The position numbers and the translations under genes were made by a program. A model generated the notes under the pieces. The model saw nothing but the letters and a program-made list of their open reading frames with translations, was not told the DNA's origin and ran no database searches. From positions 1 through 64,000 of the forward strand of contig CANQAV010000005.1 in assembly GCA_947589425.1 (NCBI GenBank): 64,000 bases of DNA, read 5' to 3'. Shown piece after piece: positions 8,418 through 16,067 of the stretch (the stretch's first letter is position 1; each line of letters starts with the position of its first letter). This stretch comes from Candidatus Gastranaerophilales bacterium (GTDB taxonomy: Bacteria > Cyanobacteriota > Vampirovibrionia > Gastranaerophilales > Gastranaerophilaceae).

Positions 8418-8440
8418 TAGAATATTTGAAATTTTAGAAT

Positions 8441-8953
8441 TTATTTTAACTTTGAATATTCCTCATCCTCTACTGCTTCAAGCCAAATATTCTCTTCTTC
8501 CACTCCTTCAACTTCAACCGCTATATGAGAAAACCAGCTGTCAGGTGCTGCCCCGTGCCAGTGTTTTACGTTTGCAGGGATATTTATAACGTCTCCGGGT
8601 TTCATAACAATCGGGTCTTTACCCCATTCCTGATAATATCCTCTTCCGCCTATTGCAATTAAAATTTGCCCCCCGCCTGATTTGGCTTTATGAATATGCC
8701 AATTGTTACGGCATTTAGGCTCAAACGTAACGTTAAACATTTTAACCTGACTTGTTGAAACGGGCGAAATATAACTTTGCCCTGTGAAATATTGTTTATA
8801 TGCATCATTTTTGCTCCCTATCGGAAACATTATTGTTTTTTGATATTCTTCCTTAGTCAGCATAGTCTTTTTCTCCTTTTTAAAAATTCCTGCAAATGTC
8901 GAATTTGTTGATATAAATAGAGTTAAAATTAAAAATAAAATTATCTTTTTCAT
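8441..8953 (-). CDS. Secreted cupin-domain protein
   Basis: The 170-aa protein has a signal peptide (MKKIILFLILTLFISTNSTFA) and one cupin barrel. The first cupin motif supplies metal ligands in NNWHIHKAKSGGGQIL, and the second in PGDVINIPANVKHWHGAAPDSWFSHIAVE. It is the third gene of a minus-strand operon and overlaps the upstream gene by 4 nt (ATGA). Cupins of this kind often accompany carboxymuconolactone-decarboxylase-like proteins, sometimes fused, which fits the gene order. The substrate is unknown. Confidence 0.85.
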   Translation of the reverse strand: MKKIILFLILTLFISTNSTFAGIFKKEKKTMLTKEEYQKTIMFPIGSKNDAYKQYFTGQSYISPVSTSQVKMFNVTFEPKCRNNWHIHKAKSGGGQILIAIGGRGYYQEWGKDPIVMKPGDVINIPANVKHWHGAAPDSWFSHIAVEVEGVEEENIWLEAVEDEEYSKLK

Positions 8954-9774
8954 TTTGCAACCTCTTGAAGAGCTTTTAAAGCTTCAAAAGCGTCGGGAAA
9001 ACCTATATATGGCATTATTTGAATTATAGCGGCAGCTATTGTTGAACTTGAATTTCCAAGCTTCAAATTGCCTTTTATATGGCTTTTTAGGGTATCGGTG
9101 TTTTTTGATGCGGTTAAAATTGCTATTGTTAAAAGTTCTCTTGTTTTAAGCTCTAACCCTTCTCTTGTATAAAAATCTCCGAAACATACTTCCGTTAAAA
9201 ATCTTGCCACATCATCCCCCATATTATCGGGCAGTTTTTTAAAAGTTTTTTTAATTTCATCACCATAAATCGGGTTTTGAATTTCAAAGCCTTTTTTAAA
9301 TCTGTCAACTTCAACTGTTGTTACGCTTGATTTTAATTCGCCTTCAAGCCCTCTTTCTTTTATGGCTTCATTGAAAACGGCTAATGCATTAAGCGTTTTC
9401 GGAAAACCGATAAAAGGAGCGCATTGATAAATCGCTTCTCTTATTTCAATCGGACTATTACCCGCATTTAGTGCGCCGTTTATATGAGCTTTTAATTGAG
9501 GAAGTGTTTGTAAGCAGGTAAGCGTTGTAACCGTTAGAAGTTCTCTTGTTTTAATATCTAAATTTCCGACTTCAAACACTTCACCAAAAATATATTTTTG
9601 TAAGATATCCATAAAATCTTTATCAGTGTTCGAATTATTTTCAAGGCTGATATTAAAAAGTGTTTGAAGATTTTTATTTGCAATATCATATCTTGTCATT
9701 TTTTCCTCCTTGGCAAATGCCCCTAAACTAATTGAAAGTATAATTAATAATAAGGTTATAAATGATTTTTTCAT
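8950..9774 (-). CDS. Carboxymuconolactone decarboxylase-like protein, two domains, exported
   Basis: The 274-aa protein has a signal peptide (MKKSFITLLLIILSISLGAFA) followed by two CMD/AhpD-like repeats. The first (about 55-140) contains LDIKTRELLTVTTLTCLQTLPQLKAHINGALNAG; the second (about 180-270) contains LELKTRELLTIAILTASKNTDTLKSHIKGNLKLG. The CxxC redox pair of AhpD is absent: only one Cys is near the expected place in repeat 1 and none in repeat 2. Peroxidase activity of AhpD type is therefore unlikely. AGGA precedes the ATG. Confidence 0.85.
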   Translation of the reverse strand: MKKSFITLLLIILSISLGAFAKEEKMTRYDIANKNLQTLFNISLENNSNTDKDFMDILQKYIFGEVFEVGNLDIKTRELLTVTTLTCLQTLPQLKAHINGALNAGNSPIEIREAIYQCAPFIGFPKTLNALAVFNEAIKERGLEGELKSSVTTVEVDRFKKGFEIQNPIYGDEIKKTFKKLPDNMGDDVARFLTEVCFGDFYTREGLELKTRELLTIAILTASKNTDTLKSHIKGNLKLGNSSSTIAAAIIQIMPYIGFPDAFEALKALQEVAK

Positions 9775-9799
9775 AAAAATTTCCTATAATTTAATTATT

Positions 9800-10447
9800 T
9801 TAAATACTTTTTACCATATTTTCCCCTGCTTCATAAGCTTTTTTTAAGTCAAGCGGGAATTGGTGCTCTTTTTGTTTTAATTTTTCATTTTTATCAAAAG
9901 TTTCCATAACATATTTATCATAATCGCTGAATTGGTATGTATCATAGGCAAAAATTCTAACAGGTTTTTCAAATACCGTTGTTATCATAAATTCCGTTTT
10001 ATTAAACAAATCAGGATACATTTGATTTGAAATGGTTTCAGATACATTCATTGTATATATCATTGCGGTTTTAAGCCTTTTTGGAGCAATGGAAGGGTAT
10101 CCTTCTTTATATTCAAAATAAGGAAATGTTAATCTTTCTATAAAACACCTTGTAACACCTGTTACATCCGAGCAATATATTGGGCTTGCTATAACAAGAC
10201 CGTCTGCAGCGGATATTTTATCTAATATCGGAGCTAAACCATCAAGATAAGCACATTTGCCATAACTTTTGCCGTTTTTTAATTTGCAGGCAAAGCAACT
10301 TCTGCATCCTTTAAAATCAACATCATAAAGGTGTATAATTTCAGCTCCGGCTTCCGCATTTTTAACTCCATCGGCAAAGCTCTCACACATTTTTGCCGTA
10401 TTAAAATTTTTCCTCGGGCTTCCGTTAACTATAATTATATTTTTCAT
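9800..10447 (-). CDS. Flavodoxin-fold NAD(P)H-dependent oxidoreductase
   Basis: The 215-aa protein belongs to the NADPH-dependent FMN reductase / iron-sulfur flavoprotein group. It opens with the FMN phosphate loop INGSPRKNFNTAK-like segment (residues 7-19), has SPIYCSDVTGVTRCFIERL around 94-113, and carries GCRSCFACK plus GKCAY near 47-64. The cysteine spacing resembles that of iron-sulfur flavoproteins, so a cluster is possible. It is the first gene of the minus-strand operon with the CMD and cupin proteins. Its promoter overlaps the inverted repeat shared with the tetR gene. Confidence 0.87.
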   Translation of the reverse strand: MKNIIIVNGSPRKNFNTAKMCESFADGVKNAEAGAEIIHLYDVDFKGCRSCFACKLKNGKSYGKCAYLDGLAPILDKISAADGLVIASPIYCSDVTGVTRCFIERLTFPYFEYKEGYPSIAPKRLKTAMIYTMNVSETISNQMYPDLFNKTEFMITTVFEKPVRIFAYDTYQFSDYDKYVMETFDKNEKLKQKEHQFPLDLKKAYEAGENMVKSI

Positions 10448-10477
10448 ATTTACTTTCCTTGTAATCTTTAGCTCTTT

Positions 10478-10527
10478 ATTGACACAAACGCTATCTAATA
10501 GTATATTAATTTTGACATTGTGTCAAT
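10478..10527. promoter_or_regulatory. Face-to-face divergent promoters inside a TetR-type inverted repeat
   Basis: ATTGACACAA (10478-10487) and TTGTGTCAAT (10518-10527) are perfect inverted arms 30 nt apart. Each arm contains a TTGACA -35. On the plus strand TTGACA (10479-10484) is 17 nt from TATATT (10502-10507) and drives tetR. On the minus strand TTGACA (10526-10521) is 17 nt from TACTAT (10503-10498) and drives the flavoprotein operon. A smaller palindrome TGACA-TTG-TGTCA lies at 10513-10525. A regulator bound here would cover both promoters. Confidence 0.75.
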
Positions 10528-10549
10528 AAGGAAATTTAAGGAACAAATT

Positions 10550-11167
10550 ATGCCAAAAGGCTCGATTGAACTTGTTAATTCAAGAAAAGAAGAAATTTTA
10601 AATGCAGCGGAAGAACTGTATAAATCAAAAAATTTTAAAGATATTACTTTAAATGATATAGCGCAACTCACTACATTTAAAAGAACATCAATTTATAACT
10701 ATTTTGAAACAAAAGAAGAAATCTTTTTGACTTTGAATAAAAGGCAATATGAAGCCTGGACGGCTGATTTAGACGGAATTATTCAAAATAACGAAACATT
10801 ATCAAAAGATGACATTGCAAAAAATATTGCTCTTTCTTTAGAAAAAAGAAAAGATATGCTTAAGCTTATGATGAATCATTTTGATATGGAAGCAAACAGC
10901 CGTCTTGAAATATTGGCAGATTTTAAAACCGCTTTCGGTAATTCCATCAAAACCCTTGATAGAATGCTTGAAAAATTCTGTCCTGATATAAATAAAAATA
11001 ACAGAACAAAATTTATCTATGCAATATACCCTTTTATATATGGGATTTATCCTTATACAACGGTATCCGATAAACAAAAAGAAGCAATGGAAAAGGCTGA
11101 TATCGGATTTATTTACCAAAGCGTTTATGAAATAACATATAATTGCGTGAAGCTAATTTTAAAATAA
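10550..11167 (+). CDS. TetR-family transcriptional regulator
   Basis: The 205-aa protein has a typical TetR N-terminal helix-turn-helix (residues about 10-56: RKEEILNAAEELYKSKNFKDITLNDIAQLTTFKRTSIYNYFETKEEIF) and a variable all-helical ligand domain. The ATG at 10550 is chosen because AAGGA lies 7 nt upstream; a GTG at 10520 would overlap the promoter. Divergent placement next to the flavoprotein, CMD and cupin genes, with one shared operator, suggests it represses both them and itself. The inducer is unknown but could be a redox-active or aromatic compound. Confidence 0.9.
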   Translation: MPKGSIELVNSRKEEILNAAEELYKSKNFKDITLNDIAQLTTFKRTSIYNYFETKEEIFLTLNKRQYEAWTADLDGIIQNNETLSKDDIAKNIALSLEKRKDMLKLMMNHFDMEANSRLEILADFKTAFGNSIKTLDRMLEKFCPDINKNNRTKFIYAIYPFIYGIYPYTTVSDKQKEAMEKADIGFIYQSVYEITYNCVKLILK

Positions 11168-11252
11168 TAGCGGTTAATTTGGATGCTTAAGATTATTTGG
11201 TGTTTTAAGTTCTTAAAAACCATTAATCATTGTGTGATATAATTTCATTATC

Positions 11253-12440
11253 ATGAAAAAGTTTTTACTGTTTTTTGGAATATTAATATATTTTAATTGC
11301 GCCTATGCGTCTAATTCCGTTAGTTTTATCTACATAAACGGGTCAAACAACAATAACGTTAAAATGAAAACATGGTATGAAAAAGGGGTTAAAAAATTAC
11401 ATCCTTATTTAAGAAAAAAGTTCTTGAATAATTCCGATATAATAAAATATTATAAAAACGAAGGCGGTTTAAATATAAAAGAAGAGCCGGTAATATTTTT
11501 CTGGGGATATGACAGCAAAAATGATTTAGCTTATGTTGAAAACAAACTTGAGCTTTCCAAAATGGTAAGTTCATCAGGAGCATATCTTGTAAGGAATTTG
11601 ATTACACAATTTTTGCACGATGCGATATGGGTGCAAAAAACTCATAATATGCTGCCCGTTATTGAAGATTTAAATGAAACGGTAAAGGCGCAAACAAAAG
11701 AAGGAAACAGTGTTCTTTTATACGGATATTCCGCAGGAACTTTTGTTACTTATCAATATTTATTCAATAAACTCAGATATGTAAATCTGCAAAATCTGTT
11801 TCAAACGCTTAATATGAACAGTGAATTTATGGAATTTGTAAAAGAAAATCCAAAAAAAGACACCTGCATTTCCGCTCTGTCATACAGTAAAGGCGGATTT
11901 GGAGCATTCACATCAAGAGGTCATCTTGTAATTACTCAAGATGAAGAAAAATTAAAACAATTATATTTAAACATAGATGATATCAGCGAAACATTCTGCG
12001 CCCCCGAAGGCAAAATTGCGGGAGCCGTTAATTTTGCAAGTCCTCTGCCGTTGTTTTATTCCGATATTTCAGACCCTAAATATGAGCTTACATACTATAA
12101 TAAACTTATGACAAAATATATTTTAGAGCACGGAATTGCCCTGATAACAATTAATTTCAAAGAAGATCCGCTCGGATTTCCTTCCAACAGAAATTTAACC
12201 ATATCAGAGTTTGAAAAAATACTTGATATGGAAATTGTAAATTCAAAAGGAATTATTTATGACAATTCTTCCGTTTGGAGCAAAAGACTTTTCCCGTTTG
12301 CACACACAGCATATTGGAGCGCAAAACGTTCTTTTTCAAATGCAATTGTAAAAAGCCTTGTGGAAGGATATAAATTCCAATATGATGAAAAATATCAAAA
12401 AAAGGTAATTAGGCAAAATCGCAGACAATCGGAATTGTAA
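11253..12440 (+). CDS. Secreted alpha/beta-hydrolase-like protein
   Basis: The 395-aa protein has a signal peptide (MKKFLLFFGILIYFNCAYA) and then a beta strand SVSFIYINGSNNNNVKM. A nucleophile-elbow sequence GYSAG with Ser160 (SVLLYGYSAGTFVTYQYL) is typical of lipases and esterases. A His candidate lies in LFPFAHTAYW near residue 350. No closer family is recognised, so the catalytic assignment is inferred from the motif only. TATAAT at 11238-11243 ends 9 nt before the ATG and no Shine-Dalgarno is present, which suggests a very short leader. Confidence 0.6.
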   Translation: MKKFLLFFGILIYFNCAYASNSVSFIYINGSNNNNVKMKTWYEKGVKKLHPYLRKKFLNNSDIIKYYKNEGGLNIKEEPVIFFWGYDSKNDLAYVENKLELSKMVSSSGAYLVRNLITQFLHDAIWVQKTHNMLPVIEDLNETVKAQTKEGNSVLLYGYSAGTFVTYQYLFNKLRYVNLQNLFQTLNMNSEFMEFVKENPKKDTCISALSYSKGGFGAFTSRGHLVITQDEEKLKQLYLNIDDISETFCAPEGKIAGAVNFASPLPLFYSDISDPKYELTYYNKLMTKYILEHGIALITINFKEDPLGFPSNRNLTISEFEKILDMEIVNSKGIIYDNSSVWSKRLFPFAHTAYWSAKRSFSNAIVKSLVEGYKFQYDEKYQKKVIRQNRRQSEL

Positions 12441-12548
12441 TATTAAAAAGGTAAATGTACAATCCTTGCGCCATGACGTTTTATATTTTTTAACGGATTA
12501 GTCAGAAATATATTGTTTATTTTTTGTAAATTTTGGTAAAATATCGGC

Positions 12549-12731
12549 ATGGATATATTTAAAAAATTGAAAAATAAAATATCTCGAAAGAAAAAAGATA
12601 TTGTTGAAAAATACAAAAAAAATTTTGAGCTTAAAGATTATAATTTAAGTCAAGATAAAAAAGGAATAAAAATCCGAGGAAAAAGCCCTTTTGTAATGTT
12701 TGATACAAGTTTTAAGGAGGCGGAATTATAA
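12549..12731 (+). CDS. Small basic hypothetical protein before rfbB
   Basis: The 60-aa product is rich in Lys (MDIFKKLKNKISRKKK...) and ends with FVMFDTSFKEAEL. I recognise no family. TAAAAT (12537-12542) ends 6 nt before the ATG, with TTGTTT 18 nt further up, so transcription probably starts at the ATG. The reading frame ends inside the strong AAGGAGG ribosome site region of rfbB and overlaps its inferred start codon (TTATAA), which implies translational coupling. It may serve mainly as a leader or be a remnant of a longer gene. Confidence 0.45.
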   Translation: MDIFKKLKNKISRKKKDIVEKYKKNFELKDYNLSQDKKGIKIRGKSPFVMFDTSFKEAEL

Positions 12732-13690
12732 AAATTCTTGTTACCGGAGGAGCCGGTTTTATAGGCAGTTGTTTTATAAAATATATGCTGTCAAAGTATG
12801 AAAATTATGAAATAGTTAATCTTGATAACTTGACATATTGCGCTAATCTGGCAAATTTATACGAGGTCAGCCAACATCCCAATTATAAATTTATAAAAGG
12901 CGATATTACGGATAAAAATATTTTGGCTGATATAATTCAAGATGTTGATGCGGTTATGAATTTTGCAGCAGAAACCCATGTGGATAATTCAATTTTAACC
13001 CCTGAGATTTTTGTGAAAACAAATGTCTTGGGAACTCAATGTCTTTTGGATATGGTTAGAAAATACGAAATAAAAAAATATATTCAAATTTCAACAGATG
13101 AAGTTTATGGCGAGCTTGGTGCTCAAGGCTGTTTTGAAGAAACAACCCCGATTAATCCTTCAAGTCCTTATTCCGCAACTAAAGCATCAGGCGATATCCT
13201 TGCTCTTTCGTATTTTAAAACATATAAGCTTCCTATAATAGTTACAAGGTGTTCCAATAATTACGGTCCAAACCAATTCGTCGAAAAATTGATACCCTTC
13301 TTTATTTCAAAATTATTAAAAAATGAAAAAATTCCTTTATACGGTGACGGAAAAAATGTAAGGGATTGGATATATGTATATGACCATTGCAGTGCACTGG
13401 ATTTGGTTTTACACAAAGGCAGAGTTGGGGAAATTTATAATATCGGCGCAAATTGCGAAAAAAGCAATGTTGAAATTGCGCAAATATTATTAAAAGCATT
13501 AGGTAAAGATGATTCTTATATTGAATACGTTAAAGACCGCCCGGGACACGACAGAAGATATGCCATCTCCAATAAAAAAATAAAAGCAGAGCTTGGCTGG
13601 AGGCCTCAAAAAAGCTTTGAAGAAGGTATCAAACAAACGATAGATTGGTATATAAATAATACTTCCCGAATAAAAGAGGTGCTCAAATAA
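12728..13690 (+). CDS. rfbB: dTDP-glucose 4,6-dehydratase without an ATG start
   Basis: This enzyme converts dTDP-glucose to dTDP-4-keto-6-deoxyglucose for deoxysugar (rhamnose-type) synthesis. The 320-aa frame has the NAD-binding GGAGFIG (residues about 7-13), the RmlB signature STDEVYGE, catalytic YSATK, and NNYGPNQ. The conserved N-terminus IKILVTGGAGFIG begins at ATA 12728, with an ideal AAGGAGG 7 nt upstream (12714-12720). No ATG, GTG or TTG is available before the motif, and the first in-frame ATG (12785) would delete the NAD loop. The gene therefore uses ATA (or ATT 12725), or has lost its start by a G-to-A change. Confidence 0.85.
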   Translation: MKILVTGGAGFIGSCFIKYMLSKYENYEIVNLDNLTYCANLANLYEVSQHPNYKFIKGDITDKNILADIIQDVDAVMNFAAETHVDNSILTPEIFVKTNVLGTQCLLDMVRKYEIKKYIQISTDEVYGELGAQGCFEETTPINPSSPYSATKASGDILALSYFKTYKLPIIVTRCSNNYGPNQFVEKLIPFFISKLLKNEKIPLYGDGKNVRDWIYVYDHCSALDLVLHKGRVGEIYNIGANCEKSNVEIAQILLKALGKDDSYIEYVKDRPGHDRRYAISNKKIKAELGWRPQKSFEEGIKQTIDWYINNTSRIKEVLK

Positions 13691-13691
13691 A

Positions 13692-13901
13692 AAAATTTTA
13701 ATTACGGGTGTAAACGGAATGTTTGGAAGTAATGCTTGTGTTACGTTTTCACAAAGGGGATATGAAGTTATAAATCCATATAAAAAACTTGAATATATAA
13801 CGCTTCAAAATAAAAATGATAAAAAAATTTTTAACATTTTTTATTCAACTAAACAGTGTATACAAATATATCGTAAAATCTATCATAATTGTTATGCTTA
13901 A
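13692..13901 (+). pseudogene. rfbD: Remnant of dTDP-4-dehydrorhamnose reductase-like gene
   Basis: Directly after rfbB the frame reads KILITGVNGMFGSN...RGYEVINPYK, the NAD(P)-binding start of an RmlD-type reductase. Similarity stops after about 35 residues; the remaining 30 look unrelated and the frame ends at 13901, against about 280 residues for the family. There is no ATG at the expected place either: the rfbB stop region reads AAATAA plus an A7 run where ATGA would be expected. The catalytic YxxxK is missing. It is a truncated, non-functional relic. Confidence 0.65.
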
Positions 13902-13932
13902 CCAAACAAAAATTTAAAAAGGCAAAATATCT

Positions 13933-15297
13933 ATGCGTTTTAAAATCTTAAAAATGTTAAAAAGATATAAAAATCATATAATTGCACTCATTATATGCTG
14001 TATAATCGCTGCTGTTTTAACTCATATATCATATCCGGGATTTTATTTCTCGGACAGTTATTCACGAATAGGCATTGCAAAATATATTGCCGATTATAAA
14101 TTTTCGGGTATGTATCACTTGGAAGATGTATATGTTCAACTTATGCCGACATTTATTATGTCTTTTTTCTATAAATATAATATCGACATAGGCTGGTATA
14201 CAACGTTGTGCGCCGCTTCATATTTTTTCATCACATATATTTTAATAAATTATTTAAATGCGCCATACAAATGGCTTCAATATTGTTTTTTCCTTATAAA
14301 CCCCGTGCTGCTTTTTTCATCCGTTTGGGATGTTCCGGACCTTATGGGCTCTGTCGGATTGGGATTAATTTTAATATTATTGACAAAAAACAAATTCTTT
14401 AAAATTGATTACCTTCTGCTTTTCATATCATCTGTTTTGATTTTTGGCTACAGAGTAAATGCGTATGTAATTCTGCCGTTAATATTTTTCTTGATTGTAA
14501 AAAACAAAAATACCATAAAAACTGAAAAACTGTTTCAATGTTCAATAATTTCAATTGCAATAATCCTGAATCTTTTGCTTCCCATAATCTACAAAATAGA
14601 AAAAATGCCTATAGCGGTAGGAGGATTTGTGTGGGAAACATTAAATGTTATAAAACAAATTCCCGGCGATTCTTCAAAATATAATAATTATCTTGATGAT
14701 GTTATTTCAAAAAAAGGAGCAACAGAAAGAGGATTATGGGCAATCGAAAAAGATGACAGCAGTCTAAACGAATTTTTCTGGGATTACAGGGATGATTTAA
14801 CCATATTCAACCTGCAAAAAGGCGACAACACAAAAAAGGCAATGCAAAAATTCTTTAACATTGTAAAAGAAAACCCGAAAACATATACAAAAGTTAAATT
14901 ATACTATATATGCCGCATTATGGGGATTTTCAAACCTCTTGAGGTTAAAGAAATTTATTACGACAGATGGAAAAGGATGTATAAATTCCATTTTAAAGAT
15001 TCCTACGAACGACGTGTAGCATACGATTTATTTATACGAGGGGCAAATTATAATTTAATAAGATTTCCATGGGTTTTATTTTTGCTCACATTGTTTTTAT
15101 TTGTTCTGCAAAAAAAACAGCCTGACAAAAAGCTTAGTATTTTTTATATATTTGCATTTCTTTATTATGCTTCTTTCTTTATAACAACACACTCGTTTGA
15201 AATACGTTACTTTTTCCCGAGCTACTATTTGTTGTGTATTATAAATGTTTCAATGTTTTTGGAATTATTTAAACAAAACTTGCTAAAGAGAGAATAA
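13933..15297 (+). CDS. Polytopic GT-C-like membrane protein
   Basis: The 454-aa protein has about ten hydrophobic helices. After the first helix comes a loop with FSDSYSR (around residue 42), in the place where GT-C glycosyltransferases (ArnT/PMT type) keep an acidic residue. A larger non-membrane segment lies at about 240-350 and further helices follow. The likely role is transfer of a sugar from a lipid-linked donor at the membrane, which is an inference from topology and from the neighbouring dTDP-sugar genes. It converges on the DUF2997 operon. Confidence 0.5.
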   Translation: MRFKILKMLKRYKNHIIALIICCIIAAVLTHISYPGFYFSDSYSRIGIAKYIADYKFSGMYHLEDVYVQLMPTFIMSFFYKYNIDIGWYTTLCAASYFFITYILINYLNAPYKWLQYCFFLINPVLLFSSVWDVPDLMGSVGLGLILILLTKNKFFKIDYLLLFISSVLIFGYRVNAYVILPLIFFLIVKNKNTIKTEKLFQCSIISIAIILNLLLPIIYKIEKMPIAVGGFVWETLNVIKQIPGDSSKYNNYLDDVISKKGATERGLWAIEKDDSSLNEFFWDYRDDLTIFNLQKGDNTKKAMQKFFNIVKENPKTYTKVKLYYICRIMGIFKPLEVKEIYYDRWKRMYKFHFKDSYERRVAYDLFIRGANYNLIRFPWVLFLLTLFLFVLQKKQPDKKLSIFYIFAFLYYASFFITTHSFEIRYFFPSYYLLCIINVSMFLELFKQNLLKRE

Positions 15298-15317
15298 AAA
15301 AACTTATTTTTACAATA

Positions 15318-15542
15318 TTATTTCCAGGTATTTTTCTGAGTATTGTAAGTATTTTCGTTATATACAACCTGTTCTTCCTGTTCGTAATATTCATTTGTAT
15401 AATCTTGAGAAAGAATTTTAACGTCAGCCAATAACTTAATCATATCAAGATAATCAAGACATTTTTTACCTTTTATTCCCAAAGTTTCCATATGGATTTC
15501 GCCGTTTGGTAAAAGTTTAATTTTTAACTGCTTTTTAGCCAT
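15318..15542 (-). CDS. DUF2997 family protein
   Basis: The 74-aa protein fits DUF2997 in its first 40 residues (KKQLKIKLLPNGEIHMETLGIKGKKCLDYLDMIKLL), with the family's conserved G-x-x-G-x-x-C-L segment. The tail (EYYEQEEQVVYNENTYNTQ) is polar and specific to this protein. It is the last gene of the five-gene operon and starts 4 nt after the Ycf35-like gene. In other genomes DUF2997 is commonly found beside DUF1257/Ycf35 and a Ycf46-type ATPase; its function is not known. Confidence 0.75.
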   Translation of the reverse strand: MAKKQLKIKLLPNGEIHMETLGIKGKKCLDYLDMIKLLADVKILSQDYTNEYYEQEEQVVYNENTYNTQKNTWK

Positions 15543-15546
15543 TACT

Positions 15547-16053
15547 TTACTCCAAATTAACCGTCAAAACTATTGTATTATCTTCATATACTTCTTCTTC
15601 ATCAATTGTAAGATTTTGATCTCTCAAACGCTCCTGAATTTTGTTATATGAAGCTTCCTGAGCGTTAGCATTATATTCCATACCTAAATTTTGAACAAGT
15701 TCATCGGAAGCATTAAGATTTTTATTATAAGATATTTCCAAGGTATATGGTTTATCTGCTTCGGGCTTTGCAAATTCCATATGAAAAGGTTTTAAGTTGC
15801 ATTCTATATAATTTTCATTTTTTAAAATATTTTCCGCACCGTGTTCGTACAGAGTTTTAATAAGAACGTCTTCGCTCATTATTTGGGTTTGATATGTTCT
15901 GTTGCACAAATTTTCAATCTGCTCATCATTTATGTGCATTTTAAAATTATTTTTTGTCCCGGTGGCCAAATGTGCGGATGTAGCAGCGAGTGCAATTGTT
16001 GCACCAATGTTATATAACAATAAAATAGGTAGTGCCATGATTGTAATTGACAT
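15547..16053 (-). CDS. Ycf35/DUF1257-like protein with N-terminal membrane segment
   Basis: The 168-aa protein has a hydrophobic N-terminus (MSITIMALPILLLYNIGATIALAATS), not normal for Ycf35. The C-terminal 35 residues resemble the end of DUF1257/Ycf35: SYNKIQERLRDQNLTIDEEEVYEDNTIVLTV. The middle is divergent. Position between Ycf46 and DUF2997 supports the assignment, since the three families travel together. A strong GGAGAGGA ribosome site lies 6-7 nt before the ATG. The assignment rests on the C-terminal pattern plus context; a profile search would be decisive. Confidence 0.5.
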   Translation of the reverse strand: MSITIMALPILLLYNIGATIALAATSAHLATGTKNNFKMHINDEQIENLCNRTYQTQIMSEDVLIKTLYEHGAENILKNENYIECNLKPFHMEFAKPEADKPYTLEISYNKNLNASDELVQNLGMEYNANAQEASYNKIQERLRDQNLTIDEEEVYEDNTIVLTVNLE

Positions 16054-16067
16054 TTTAGTCCTCTCCT

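Noticed and set aside
10520-10549. Longer TetR reading from GTG 10520
   Set aside because: It overlaps the operator and the expected transcription start; ATG 10550 has a good ribosome site.
13719-13901. Treating the 60-codon frame from ATG 13719 as a complete gene
   Set aside because: The ATG lies inside the conserved NAD loop (GVNGMFGSN), so it is a piece of a truncated reductase.
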